Shown: positions 1-5,429 of the stretch, piece after piece
Numbering within the stretch: the stretch's first letter is position 1
How the letters are laid out: every line of letters begins with the position of its first letter
From: Candidatus Poseidoniaceae archaeon
GTDB taxonomy: Archaea > Thermoplasmatota > Poseidoniia > Poseidoniales > Poseidoniaceae
Assembly (NCBI GenBank): GCA_028822955.1
Contig: JAPKCL010000096.1
Coordinates: 1 to 6,424 of the forward strand
Length of the DNA: 6,424 nt
Direction: 5' to 3'
Program-made: the position numbers and the translations under genes
The notes under the pieces: generated by a model
The model's database searches: none
What the model was told of the DNA's origin: nothing
Seen by the model: only the letters and a program-made list of their open reading frames with translations

Positions 1-605
1 GTTGGTACTTCAACAATTTCGAGCTGTTTTTCACGAGCATCTTCAAGCATTTCTAAGGAAAGTTCCATTCCTTCAGAATCGAATCGAAGTCGGTCGAGAG
101 CAGTACGAGAAAATGCTCGGAATCCTGATTGTGTGTCTTTAATTCCAAGGTCACTCGAAAGGTTGCTTGCAGCAGTGATGACTTTAATGCCGAGTCGGCG
201 GTATGCTGGCATATCGGTTCCTCCTCCTCCTTCGACGAATCGTGAACCGATCGTAAAGTCTGCTTTTCCGGAAATTATTGGCTTCAAGAGTGTTGGAATG
301 TCTTCAGAACGGTGCTGGCCATCACTGTCAAGGACAACCAATGCATCCACATTGAGTTCTTTTGCTTTGATGAACAGTGTCTTGAGTGCTCCACCATATC
401 CTCTGTTGACTCGATGGCGAATCACGGTAGCACCGCATGCTTCTGCAATGCGTGCACTTGAATCTGAAGAACCATCATCGATGCAAATAACGGCATCGAC
501 ATGGCGTAGAGCTGTGGTTACAACTGTCCCAATGGTTTCTTCTTCATTGTACATGGGCATGCCAGCAACGATGAAAGGTTTCACCGTATCGGTATGTTCT
601 TGCAT
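1..605 (-). CDS. Family 2 glycosyltransferase, DPM1-like (C-terminus beyond window)
   Basis: This is the first 201 residues of a GT-A fold family 2 glycosyltransferase; the 3' end lies past position 1. Visible motifs in order are PMYNEEETIG (17-26, start of the Rossmann-like donor domain), CIDDGSSD (41-48, nucleotide binding), VNRGYGGAL (66-74), VLDSDGQH (91-98, the DXD metal and nucleotide-sugar site), GSRF (120-123) and DTQSGFRAF (147-155). This set is typical of dolichol-phosphate mannose/glucose synthase-like enzymes, which transfer a sugar from a nucleotide donor to a polyprenyl phosphate on the cytoplasmic membrane face. The donor and acceptor cannot be read from sequence, and any C-terminal membrane segments are not visible. 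The ATG at 605 has GGTGG 4 bases upstream and no in-frame upstream ATG, so the start is well supported. A TATA-like stretch lies about 40-45 bp upstream. A role in surface glycan or protein glycosylation is inferred. Confidence 0.93.
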   Translation of the reverse strand, partial: MQEHTDTVKPFIVAGMPMYNEEETIGTVVTTALRHVDAVICIDDGSSDSSARIAEACGATVIRHRVNRGYGGALKTLFIKAKELNVDALVVLDSDGQHRSEDIPTLLKPIISGKADFTIGSRFVEGGGGTDMPAYRRLGIKVITAASNLSSDLGIKDTQSGFRAFSRTALDRLRFDSEGMELSLEMLEDAREKQLEIVEVP

Positions 606-643
606 GATTCCACCATCTCTTCGCGGTTTCCGGTTCTATTTAG

Positions 644-650
644 TAATATA
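644..650 (-). promoter_or_regulatory. Candidate TATA box for the glycosyltransferase
   Basis: The minus strand reads TATATTA here, within an AT-rich patch (641-660) that contrasts with its surroundings. Archaeal TATA boxes sit about 26-27 bp before the transcription start. That would start RNA near 620 and leave a leader of about 15 nt carrying the GGTGG ribosome site before the ATG at 605. The exact box is uncertain because a second AT-rich hexamer overlaps it downstream. Confidence 0.4.
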
Positions 651-687
651 GTAATTCAAACATATTATGTGGGTGTTGTTAGGAAAG

Positions 688-719
688 GCCCACTCAAGGG
701 TCGAAACCCCAGAGTGAGC
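688..719 (-). terminator. Two-part hairpin with UUCG loop, possible terminator or structured 3' end
   Basis: Read as minus-strand RNA, an outer stem pairs 712-719 with 688-695 (8 pairs, one of them U-G). Inside it, separated by a small internal loop, GGGU (706-709) pairs with ACCC (698-701) across a UUCG tetraloop (702-705). The G-U pair is possible only in minus-strand RNA, since the plus strand would have a C-A mismatch, so the structure favours the minus transcript. It lies about 50 nt after the stop of the small gene at 768-1037 and before the promoter of the glycosyltransferase, as expected for a 3'-end or termination element. Only a short pyrimidine stretch (CCTTTCC), not a long U tract, follows it. 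Confidence 0.45.
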
Positions 720-724
720 GGCAT

Positions 725-743
725 CGAATTCACATGGAATTCG
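725..743. repeat. Perfect 7-bp inverted repeat (CGAATTC / GAATTCG)
   Basis: The arms at 725-731 and 737-743 are perfect reverse complements separated by ACATG. The repeat sits 25 bp after the stop codon of the small minus-strand gene and directly before the larger UUCG-loop hairpin, so the minus transcript could fold two hairpins in tandem. It may belong to the same 3'-end region or be a protein-binding palindrome. Sequence alone does not decide. Confidence 0.5.
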
Positions 744-767
744 TAAAAACATCAAGAAAAGTTCTCC

Positions 768-1037
768 TTAATCTTGAAGTTGTGAAACAGTTGTAACAGC
801 ACGCTCACCGTTGAGAACTTTCTCAAGGGCATTGAGTGACATCACCAACGGGACATAGGATTGGCCATCACTTGTCACATAGGTCGAACAGTCTGAAAAG
901 GCAGCAGTATTGATCGAGATTTTTAATGCTCCACCAGCATTGCTCCTCCGGACATAACCGACCAGTAGGTTTGTTGTTTCATCTTGGGTTATAGGCATCG
1001 TTTTTTCATTCTTTTTTGGCACGTTTTTCAACTCCAT
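768..1037 (-). CDS. Small conserved-looking protein, 89 aa, unknown function
   Basis: This is an 89-residue protein with no signal peptide or membrane segment. The first 17 residues are lysine-rich and polar, followed by a compact domain: LLVGYVRRSNAGGALKISIN (24-43), then STYVTSDGQSYVPLVMSLNA (51-70) and a C-terminal helix-like part with NGERAVTTVSQ. Alternating hydrophobic strands suggest a small mostly-beta fold. One cysteine (C50) is present. I recognise no named family. The ATG at 1037 is preceded by AAGGAG with an 11-nt spacer, which supports this start over the internal methionine at residue 14, which lacks such a site. The ribosome site is buried in a GCAA-loop hairpin ending on the start codon. 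It is transcribed divergently from the epimerase operon across a 143-bp gap. Codon use and length argue that it is real. Confidence 0.72.
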   Translation of the reverse strand: MELKNVPKKNEKTMPITQDETTNLLVGYVRRSNAGGALKISINTAAFSDCSTYVTSDGQSYVPLVMSLNALEKVLNGERAVTTVSQLQD

Positions 1038-1058
1038 CGCGAGGATTGCTCCTTGCGA
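1037..1058 (-). promoter_or_regulatory. Hairpin with GCAA tetraloop covering the ribosome binding site of the 89-aa gene
   Basis: In minus-strand RNA, nine bases at 1050-1058 (UCGCAAGGA) pair with nine at 1037-1045 (UCCUCGCGA), with one internal A-C mismatch, closed by a GCAA loop (1046-1049), a GNRA tetraloop. The Shine-Dalgarno core AAGGA is on the 5' arm and its partner UCCU mimics the 16S rRNA tail. The last paired base is the A of the start codon. In the folded state the ribosome site would be hidden, which suggests translational control. This is inferred from pairing only. Confidence 0.5.
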
Positions 1059-1088
1059 TAACCATTGAGCATTCCGTTAACGGTTATC
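1057..1088. repeat. Inverted repeat GATAACC / GGTTATC with a nested palindrome in a divergent gap
   Basis: The arms 1057-1063 and 1082-1088 are perfect reverse complements, and the spacer end contains the 10-bp palindrome CCGTTAACGG (1074-1083). It lies between the divergent 89-aa gene and the epimerase operon, where an operator would be expected. Its left arm overlaps the ribosome-site hairpin of the 89-aa gene by two bases, so the two could form mutually exclusive RNA folds. I see no convincing TATA box in this gap. Confidence 0.4.
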
Positions 1089-1180
1089 AAAGGCATCATG
1101 ACATTTGATCTCGTTGAGTAGGGGCTTGGTATCATCATCATTACCAAAGGCTCATAGATGGGTGATTCTTGAATTGGGCT

Positions 1181-2143
1181 ATGCGAGCATTGGTCACTGG
1201 TGGTGCTGGGTTCATAGGGTCTCATTTGATTGACCGATTGGTTGCCCGTGGTGACACAGTCGTAGCATTGGATAATCTCTCCAGTGGTAAACTCGAATTT
1301 ATTCAATCGCATCTCGATGCAGGGACCGTAACTCATATCCAAGGTGATATTACCGATTTTGATGCGGTTCTCGGAGCAATGAAAGGCATTGATTGTGTTT
1401 TCCATCTTGCCGCAAACCCAGACATTCGCCTCGGCACCCGTATCACCGATACCGACTTGAAACAAGGTACTCTTGCCACCTACAATATCGTTGAAGCCAT
1501 GCGTCGCTGCGATGTAAAGAAAATTGCTTTTGCATCCTCATCAGTAGTATACGGCGAAGATGCCCCCCTACCAACACCAGAAAACCACGGACCCTGCTTG
1601 CCAATCTCACTCTATGGTGCGAGTAAACAAGCTGGTGAGGGATTGATCAGTAGTTGGGTCGGAACCTTTGGTCTACAAGCATGGATTTTCCGGTTTGCTA
1701 ATATCATCGGCACTCGAGGAACCCATGGCGTCATTTTTGATTTCATTCACAAACTCAAGGCAGACCCTTCTCGTCTCGAAGTACTCGGGAATGGTTTGCA
1801 AGAAAAGTCATACATGGAAGTCGAAGACTGCGTAAATGGCATACTACATGTGATGCAACATACAGATGAATCGCTTAATTTGTTTAATCTTGGTTCACAT
1901 GATACTGCATCCGTACGCAGAATCGCTGAAATCGTCGTTGAAGAAACGGGATGCCTTGATGCTTCAATCGAGTACACCGGTGGAGACCGTGGTTGGGCAG
2001 GTGATATCCCAAGAGCAATGCTGGGGATTGATAAGATGATGTCAACAGGCTATGATGTTCGGTTTAACAGCGAGGCTGCTATTCGTCACACGACCAAAGC
2101 ACTTATTCAAGAAATTGGAATTACGAAGGAGATGAAAGAATGA
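1181..2143 (+). CDS. NAD-dependent sugar epimerase/dehydratase (GalE-like extended SDR)
   Basis: This 320-residue protein is an extended short-chain dehydrogenase/reductase, and its length is normal for UDP-glucose 4-epimerase-like enzymes. The sequence shows the NAD-binding GxxGxxG (TGGAGFIG, 6-13), an adenine-ribose loop DNLSSG (31-36), GDITD (55-59), HLAANPDIRLGT (75-86), the strand FASSSVVYG (117-125), the catalytic YGASK (Tyr145, Lys149), RFANIIGTRG (171-180) and GGDRGWAGDIPRA near 267-279, which matches substrate-domain motifs of archaeal GalE-like proteins. It would act in the cytosol on a nucleotide sugar; the exact substrate is not determinable. I chose the ATG at 1181 because the family's N-terminal strand begins immediately after it. 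A TTG at 1169 would add four residues but sits only 2 nt behind GGTGAT. The 3' end overlaps the next gene by 4 bp (ATGA), so it heads a coupled operon with the redox genes. Confidence 0.93.
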   Translation: MRALVTGGAGFIGSHLIDRLVARGDTVVALDNLSSGKLEFIQSHLDAGTVTHIQGDITDFDAVLGAMKGIDCVFHLAANPDIRLGTRITDTDLKQGTLATYNIVEAMRRCDVKKIAFASSSVVYGEDAPLPTPENHGPCLPISLYGASKQAGEGLISSWVGTFGLQAWIFRFANIIGTRGTHGVIFDFIHKLKADPSRLEVLGNGLQEKSYMEVEDCVNGILHVMQHTDESLNLFNLGSHDTASVRRIAEIVVEETGCLDASIEYTGGDRGWAGDIPRAMLGIDKMMSTGYDVRFNSEAAIRHTTKALIQEIGITKEMKE

Positions 2144-2823
2144 AGCACACTTACGATGATGAAGCAGATGTACGGACGACCGCATTGATTCGAGTGATGG
2201 CGCTCTTTTTCGTTGGCATCATGATTATTGCTGCTACAACCAGTCCGATCGCTACAGGTACAAAAGAAGGAGAACGCGCTCCTGCGCTTGAAGGTAAATT
2301 TTACAATGGCAGTGGTTGGTCTGATTTCAATTTAGAATCCTACTGGGATTCAGGATGGGCAGAAGGCGATATCAGTGGACAATGGCTCGTCATTGAATTC
2401 ATGGATACCGACTGTCCTTACTGTGTACAATCTGCTGAAGATATGGGCACTAACGCCAATGACTTCGGTGGAAATAACCCGCAATGGGATGGAGCTGTTG
2501 TCAACTTCATTGCAAGCGCGACTGAACTCGATATTGGTGGCCACGATTCAAGCCGGAATGAAGTGGTTGCTTTCCGCAACAAAATTGCAGACTCTGGAGA
2601 AGAATGCGCAAGCTCGGATTGTGGTTCACGACCTGGTGCTGCCCATAATTTCCCGTATGTCGATGATCTTGACCAAGACAACATGAAGAAATGGAAAGTC
2701 AGTGGAACTCCTAGCTATTACCTCATCCAACCGGATGGTATTATCGCTTGGAGCTCAGCAGCACATCAAGGTGAAGATTTGCGAGATGCCATCTTAACAT
2801 TAGTTCCACGGGAGAGTGCTTGA
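2140..2823 (+). CDS. Membrane-anchored thioredoxin-fold protein with CPYC active site
   Basis: This 227-residue protein has one N-terminal hydrophobic segment (about 15-34), probably a signal anchor, followed by an outward-facing thioredoxin-like domain. The active site is DCPYC (Cys92, Cys95) after the strand WLVIEFMDT, and the cis-proline loop is SGTPSYYLI (Pro191). A second cysteine pair, Cys156 and Cys161, lies in a glycine- and serine-rich insertion between active site and cis-Pro, and could form a structural or shuttle disulfide. The likely role is a DsbA-like thiol oxidase or a thiol-disulfide exchange protein outside the membrane. It is followed with no gap by a VKOR-family oxidase, the known electron-accepting partner of such proteins. 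GGAG precedes the ATG, and the start overlaps the epimerase stop as ATGA, implying translational coupling. TlpA/ResA-like reduction is an alternative, but the VKOR context favours oxidation. Confidence 0.88.
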   Translation: MKHTYDDEADVRTTALIRVMALFFVGIMIIAATTSPIATGTKEGERAPALEGKFYNGSGWSDFNLESYWDSGWAEGDISGQWLVIEFMDTDCPYCVQSAEDMGTNANDFGGNNPQWDGAVVNFIASATELDIGGHDSSRNEVVAFRNKIADSGEECASSDCGSRPGAAHNFPYVDDLDQDNMKKWKVSGTPSYYLIQPDGIIAWSSAAHQGEDLRDAILTLVPRESA

Positions 2824-3414
2824 ATGGATCCTAATGTTCAGTTGATGATTTACGTCATTCCTTTGCTCATTGGATTTTTAATGGTCCTTCCAATTGGACG
2901 CACAATTTTTGCTTCATTCTCGGGGTCTATACCGACGATGGGCAGTGAACGTGGAAGAGTCTTCATTGGGCTCATTATTACCTGTCTTGCAGGTATGGCG
3001 GTCTCTTTCCAGACTCTTTGGATTTCTTCTAAAATAAGTGAAGGTGGGAACTTTTGTGCTTCGAACTCCATACTATCTTGTGATGATGTCATCGGTAACC
3101 CGGAGTACAATACAGACCCGTTCTTCGGAATACCGTGGGGCGGAATTGGCGCAGTTGTCTTTAGTATTCTTTTGTATTTGACCTATTCTTCTTCAAAGGA
3201 GCCTAATGCAGATTGGGCCTCTTCATATCTCAAATACGGTACCTACCTCACTTTTGCAGGTTTCTTTGTCATCGCAATGTTGGTCTATTACGAGTTTGAA
3301 ATGGGGAAGATATGCCAGTATTGTACCACTGCACACTTTGCCAACATCGCTGCGTTTATCGGTTTCTTCCGTTTGATGCGCTTAAACGAATCAAAAGAAT
3401 GGAATACATACTGA
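2824..3414 (+). CDS. VKOR-family quinone-linked disulfide oxidase (DsbB analogue)
   Basis: This 196-residue polytopic membrane protein has about five hydrophobic segments (near 7-25, 46-66, 104-122, 136-156, 168-185). Vitamin K epoxide reductase family signatures are present. The extracytoplasmic loop cysteines Cys78 and Cys86 are eight residues apart, as Cys43 and Cys51 are in human VKOR. The loop is followed by FFGIPWGGIGA, and the active-site CxxC is CQYC (Cys164, Cys167) at the start of the last helix. In prokaryotes this family oxidises a thioredoxin-like partner and passes electrons to quinone. The ATG directly follows the stop of the thioredoxin-fold gene (TGA|ATG), and many bacteria fuse these two domains in one chain, so the pair very probably works together. 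Cys54 in the second helix is an additional, non-canonical cysteine. Confidence 0.92.
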   Translation: MDPNVQLMIYVIPLLIGFLMVLPIGRTIFASFSGSIPTMGSERGRVFIGLIITCLAGMAVSFQTLWISSKISEGGNFCASNSILSCDDVIGNPEYNTDPFFGIPWGGIGAVVFSILLYLTYSSSKEPNADWASSYLKYGTYLTFAGFFVIAMLVYYEFEMGKICQYCTTAHFANIAAFIGFFRLMRLNESKEWNTY

Positions 3415-3424
3415 AGGTGAAATT

Positions 3425-4030
3425 ATGAATCGAGAGACGACTTTTTGGACTATTGTGGCCACATTGGCTTTGGCAGTTATTCTTGTTCTTTACGCCCAGG
3501 ACGCTGGACTTTTCGAACAAGAAGAGGCTCCAGCCGTGCCAACAGGTGAAACGACCAGCACAGGTGAAAACCTAGCATCGACAGCAGATTCACCGGACTC
3601 CTTATCCTTAGAATGCCTCGACCACGGTGAATTGTCAAGCGAGTCTCGCCATGACCATGTCACCTTACAAATTTTCATCGATGACACCCCCTATACCGTT
3701 GAATCTTCAACAGGGGTTCAAACCGATGTCTGCAATGGCAATGAAAACAACATGCACGTCATTCACACTCACGATGCCTCAGGAAGGCTTCATATTGAAG
3801 TCAACGAAGCTGGTGATGTCCCACTCGGTGTATTCTTTGACATCTGGGGACAACATTTCAATGAAACTGGAATCTTTGATTACCGTGTCAATTCGACCCA
3901 CGAAATGGTTATGCATGTTCATGCATCAGGAGAAAGTGCAACTGTGGAGAACCGTGTCACAACCTTTGATGACTATCTTTTACAAAACGGTGAAGTGATT
4001 GAAATCCATTACCGTGCGAAATCCAATTAA
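3425..4030 (+). CDS. Membrane-anchored histidine-rich protein with HTHD / FFDIWG core
   Basis: This 201-residue protein has one N-terminal hydrophobic segment (about 8-24), a low-complexity Glu/Thr/Ser/Pro linker (about 31-62) and an outward-facing domain with twelve histidines. Key features are CLDHG (Cys64, His67), HDH (76-78), a beta-like repeat LQIFIDDTPYTV, Cys103, HVIHTHDASGRLHIEV (111-126), PLGVFFDIWG (133-142), MHVH (163-166) and IHY near the end. From memory, the combination of HTHD.SG..HIE with LG.FF.IWG recurs in exported proteins of Thaumarchaeota and Chloroflexota, but I know of no assigned function. The clustered H-x-H motifs suggest metal binding, and Cys64/Cys103 could form a disulfide. 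GGTGA lies 4 bases before the ATG, 10 bp after the VKOR stop, placing it in the same operon. Its 3' end overlaps the convergent gene by 4 bp. Confidence 0.85.
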   Translation: MNRETTFWTIVATLALAVILVLYAQDAGLFEQEEAPAVPTGETTSTGENLASTADSPDSLSLECLDHGELSSESRHDHVTLQIFIDDTPYTVESSTGVQTDVCNGNENNMHVIHTHDASGRLHIEVNEAGDVPLGVFFDIWGQHFNETGIFDYRVNSTHEMVMHVHASGESATVENRVTTFDDYLLQNGEVIEIHYRAKSN

Positions 4031-4296
4031 GGCGTGAAGAACCCCTCAAAAGTCACTGAATCAGAAGTGTCTTTGATTTCTTCCATTCGTTGAACTGTAA
4101 CATCAATGCGGTCATTTTCAGCATAGTTCTTTCTGAGTTCAATCAATAGTATCCTTTGAACATCTTCAAGATCTTCACCGTACATGATGTTCAGGTGCTG
4201 ATTCTTTTCTTCATTCACTACTACTGTATACTCGACAACCCACTCTTTGAGAGGTTGCGTTCCATCTTTGGTCACGTCTTCCCATGTTTCTGCCAT
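4027..4296 (-). CDS. Small acidic protein, 89 aa, unknown function, probably leaderless
   Basis: This is an 89-residue cytosolic-looking acidic protein without cysteine, signal peptide or membrane segment. It reads as a strand (KEWVVEYTVVVNEEK, 17-31), a helix (GEDLEDVQRILLIELRKNYA, 40-59) and a second strand (DRIDVTVQRMEEIK, 62-75), an alpha/beta pattern. I recognise no family. The reading frame stays open to an ATG at 4344, but I chose the ATG at 4296. A TATA-like TTTAATAA lies centred 27 bp upstream of it, inside the longer version, and there is no ribosome site, which is the usual arrangement for a leaderless archaeal gene. It converges on the histidine-rich gene and the two stop codons share the TTAA at 4027-4030. 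Confidence 0.7.
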   Translation of the reverse strand: MAETWEDVTKDGTQPLKEWVVEYTVVVNEEKNQHLNIMYGEDLEDVQRILLIELRKNYAENDRIDVTVQRMEEIKDTSDSVTFEGFFTP

Positions 4297-4319
4297 TATT
4301 CTTACATTGTCGCAGAGGG

Positions 4320-4327
4320 TTATTAAA
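4320..4327 (-). promoter_or_regulatory. TATA box for the leaderless 89-aa gene
   Basis: The minus strand reads TTTAATAA, centred about 27 bp before the ATG at 4296. This is the spacing expected if transcription starts at or next to the start codon. The preceding purine-containing CACACAGA could serve as the TFB-recognition element, but this part is weak. Confidence 0.55.
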
Positions 4328-4382
4328 TCTGTGTAGTGTTGCATCGAGTAATTACCAGTTTACGGCGAGCAAATGCACTAAT

Positions 4383-4396
4383 CCGGAATATTCCGG
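4383..4396. repeat. Perfect 14-bp palindrome CCGGAATATTCCGG
   Basis: A perfect self-complementary 14-mer lies between two minus-strand genes: 17 bp after the stop of the thioredoxin-fold gene (4413) and about 56 bp upstream of the TATA box of the 89-aa gene. It has no loop and no U tract follows it, so a dimeric protein-binding site is more likely than a terminator. No second copy is visible in the window. Confidence 0.5.
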
Positions 4397-4412
4397 TCAC
4401 ATTTACTCTATT

Positions 4413-5354
4413 TTAGTTTTTACGCGGCCATATTGCAATGAGTCCGGCACCGGCTGCGACCAGCAGTAGTACATTCGCAAGTGACCACGACTCGGGGATG
4501 TCACGTGAACGGTATGCGAATTCAACTGCACCATAGGTTCCAAGCGATGCCTCCGAATTTAGAATTGCATTTTCAGTACTTTCATGAATTAAAAGAATAC
4601 TAAATTCAGTCATGTCGTTAAACATTATTTCAAAATCAATCATACATCCTTGATTGACATTGACACTCGCAAGTCCAAGTTGAGTTGTAATAGTCGAAGT
4701 GTTCATGTCACATTCTGCCGTTGCAACCAGTACACGGTCACGAGTTGGTTCACCTGGGTTTACAAAACCATCTGGGACAGTCTTCTGATGTTCAAGAACT
4801 AAGAAAGTTAATTGCGTGTTCTCGAGTTCGACGCTCATGTTTCCAAAAGAAAGTACGCGGGCTGTGATGCCATCAGCAGTACGTAGCACTTCAAACTGTA
4901 ATAGGGTCGTATCTTGACGGGTTAATTCGAGGTCGAGTATGTCCCGTTGGACATCATTCCAAGCCTCGGTGCCAGAACGAGGATTCTTGCCCTCGACAAA
5001 GAAGGTCGGAGAAGGTATTGCATCGCCGTGGAGAAGGCCAAGTCGATTGATACGGTGTTGAGCCGCAGGCGGCTGGAAAGCATCTTCACCATCTGAGGGG
5101 TGATATGCGACCATAGCAATGCGTGATCCGTGTGAATCGGCAACTCCCCTCAGATACGGGTCGATTTGTGCACACGACGGGCACCATGTGGTCGTTACTT
5201 CTTCAACCAGAAGGCTGCGACCCATTGATTCAGTTTCCATTGGGGTGAGTAATGTATTGGATGGGTCGACGACTTGCGCTTGAACCAAAGCACTACTCGA
5301 TACCATAAGCAAGAGTGAAACAAGGCATGAAACAACAAAAAGCGGAGGTTTCAA
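4413..5354 (-). CDS. Exported thioredoxin-fold protein with C-terminal membrane anchor (TTG start)
   Basis: This is a 313-residue surface protein. An N-terminal signal peptide (about 1-26, likely cut after ALVQA) is followed by a thioredoxin-like domain with TTTWCPSC (Cys58, Cys61) and a cis-proline loop IPSPTFFVEG (Pro116). Next is a beta-rich domain of about 140 residues with Cys205 and Cys227, then a C-terminal hydrophobic helix (about 289-309) ending in the basic PRKN. The domain order resembles Omp28-like thioredoxin-fold surface proteins. The start is TTG at 5354: GGGAGG lies 9 nt upstream, the signal peptide begins right after it, and no in-frame ATG occurs before an upstream stop. Function is inferred as extracytoplasmic thiol-disulfide exchange, possibly another client or partner of the nearby VKOR. 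The IPES-helix-basic C-terminus resembles a sortase-type sorting signal, but a plain membrane anchor is equally possible. Confidence 0.88.
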   Translation of the reverse strand: MKPPLFVVSCLVSLLLMVSSSALVQAQVVDPSNTLLTPMETESMGRSLLVEEVTTTWCPSCAQIDPYLRGVADSHGSRIAMVAYHPSDGEDAFQPPAAQHRINRLGLLHGDAIPSPTFFVEGKNPRSGTEAWNDVQRDILDLELTRQDTTLLQFEVLRTADGITARVLSFGNMSVELENTQLTFLVLEHQKTVPDGFVNPGEPTRDRVLVATAECDMNTSTITTQLGLASVNVNQGCMIDFEIMFNDMTEFSILLIHESTENAILNSEASLGTYGAVEFAYRSRDIPESWSLANVLLLVAAGAGLIAIWPRKN

Positions 5355-5363
5355 CTCAAACAG

Positions 5364-5369
5364 CCTCCC
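5364..5369 (-). promoter_or_regulatory. Ribosome binding site deciding the TTG start at 5354
   Basis: The minus strand reads GGGAGG, a near-perfect Shine-Dalgarno core, 9 nt before the TTG. A nearby ATG at 5374-5376 on this strand lies upstream of this site and in another frame, so the TTG is the best supported start. Confidence 0.65.
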
Positions 5370-5420
5370 ATCATGATACGCCGAAGATACCGACCCCCTT
5401 CATCTCTTTGTTTCGGTGTT

Positions 5421-5429
5421 GAATTAAAG
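5421..5429 (+). promoter_or_regulatory. Candidate TATA box for rlmE in the divergent gap
   Basis: GAATTAAAG is the most AT-rich stretch in the gap between the divergent thioredoxin-fold gene and rlmE. Used for the plus strand it would place the transcription start near 5452, giving a leader of about 28 nt with AGGAGG. The reverse strand of the same site (CTTTAATTC) could serve the divergent gene, with a leader of about 45 nt. No other convincing box is visible in the gap. Confidence 0.35.

Noticed and set aside
133..651. Plus-strand open frame of 172 codons
   Set aside because: It is antisense to the glycosyltransferase, whose minus-strand frame shows complete family motifs (DDGSSD, DSDGQH, GSRF). 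The plus frame's composition is Ser/Met/Arg-rich with no recognisable domain.
698..709. GGGTCGAAACCC resembling a tRNA T-arm
   Set aside because: There is no acceptor, D-arm or anticodon stem around it, and the T-loop is too short. A UUCG-loop hairpin on the minus strand explains it better.
1158..1172. Four-codon upstream frame (ATG GGT GAT TCT TGA) before the epimerase
   Set aside because: It is too short to be meaningful, and its GGTGAT more likely functions as a weak, long-spaced ribosome site for the epimerase.
1028..1465. Minus-strand open frame of 145 codons
   Set aside because: It lies antisense to the conserved NAD-binding N-terminus of the epimerase and runs over the start of the 89-aa gene in another frame. 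No domain or ribosome site is visible.
2375..2686. Plus-strand 103-codon frame inside the thioredoxin-fold gene, and the 123-codon frame at 3627-3998 inside the His-rich gene
   Set aside because: Both are shifted frames within well-supported genes. They have Met/Thr/Leu-rich, low-information translations and no ribosome sites.
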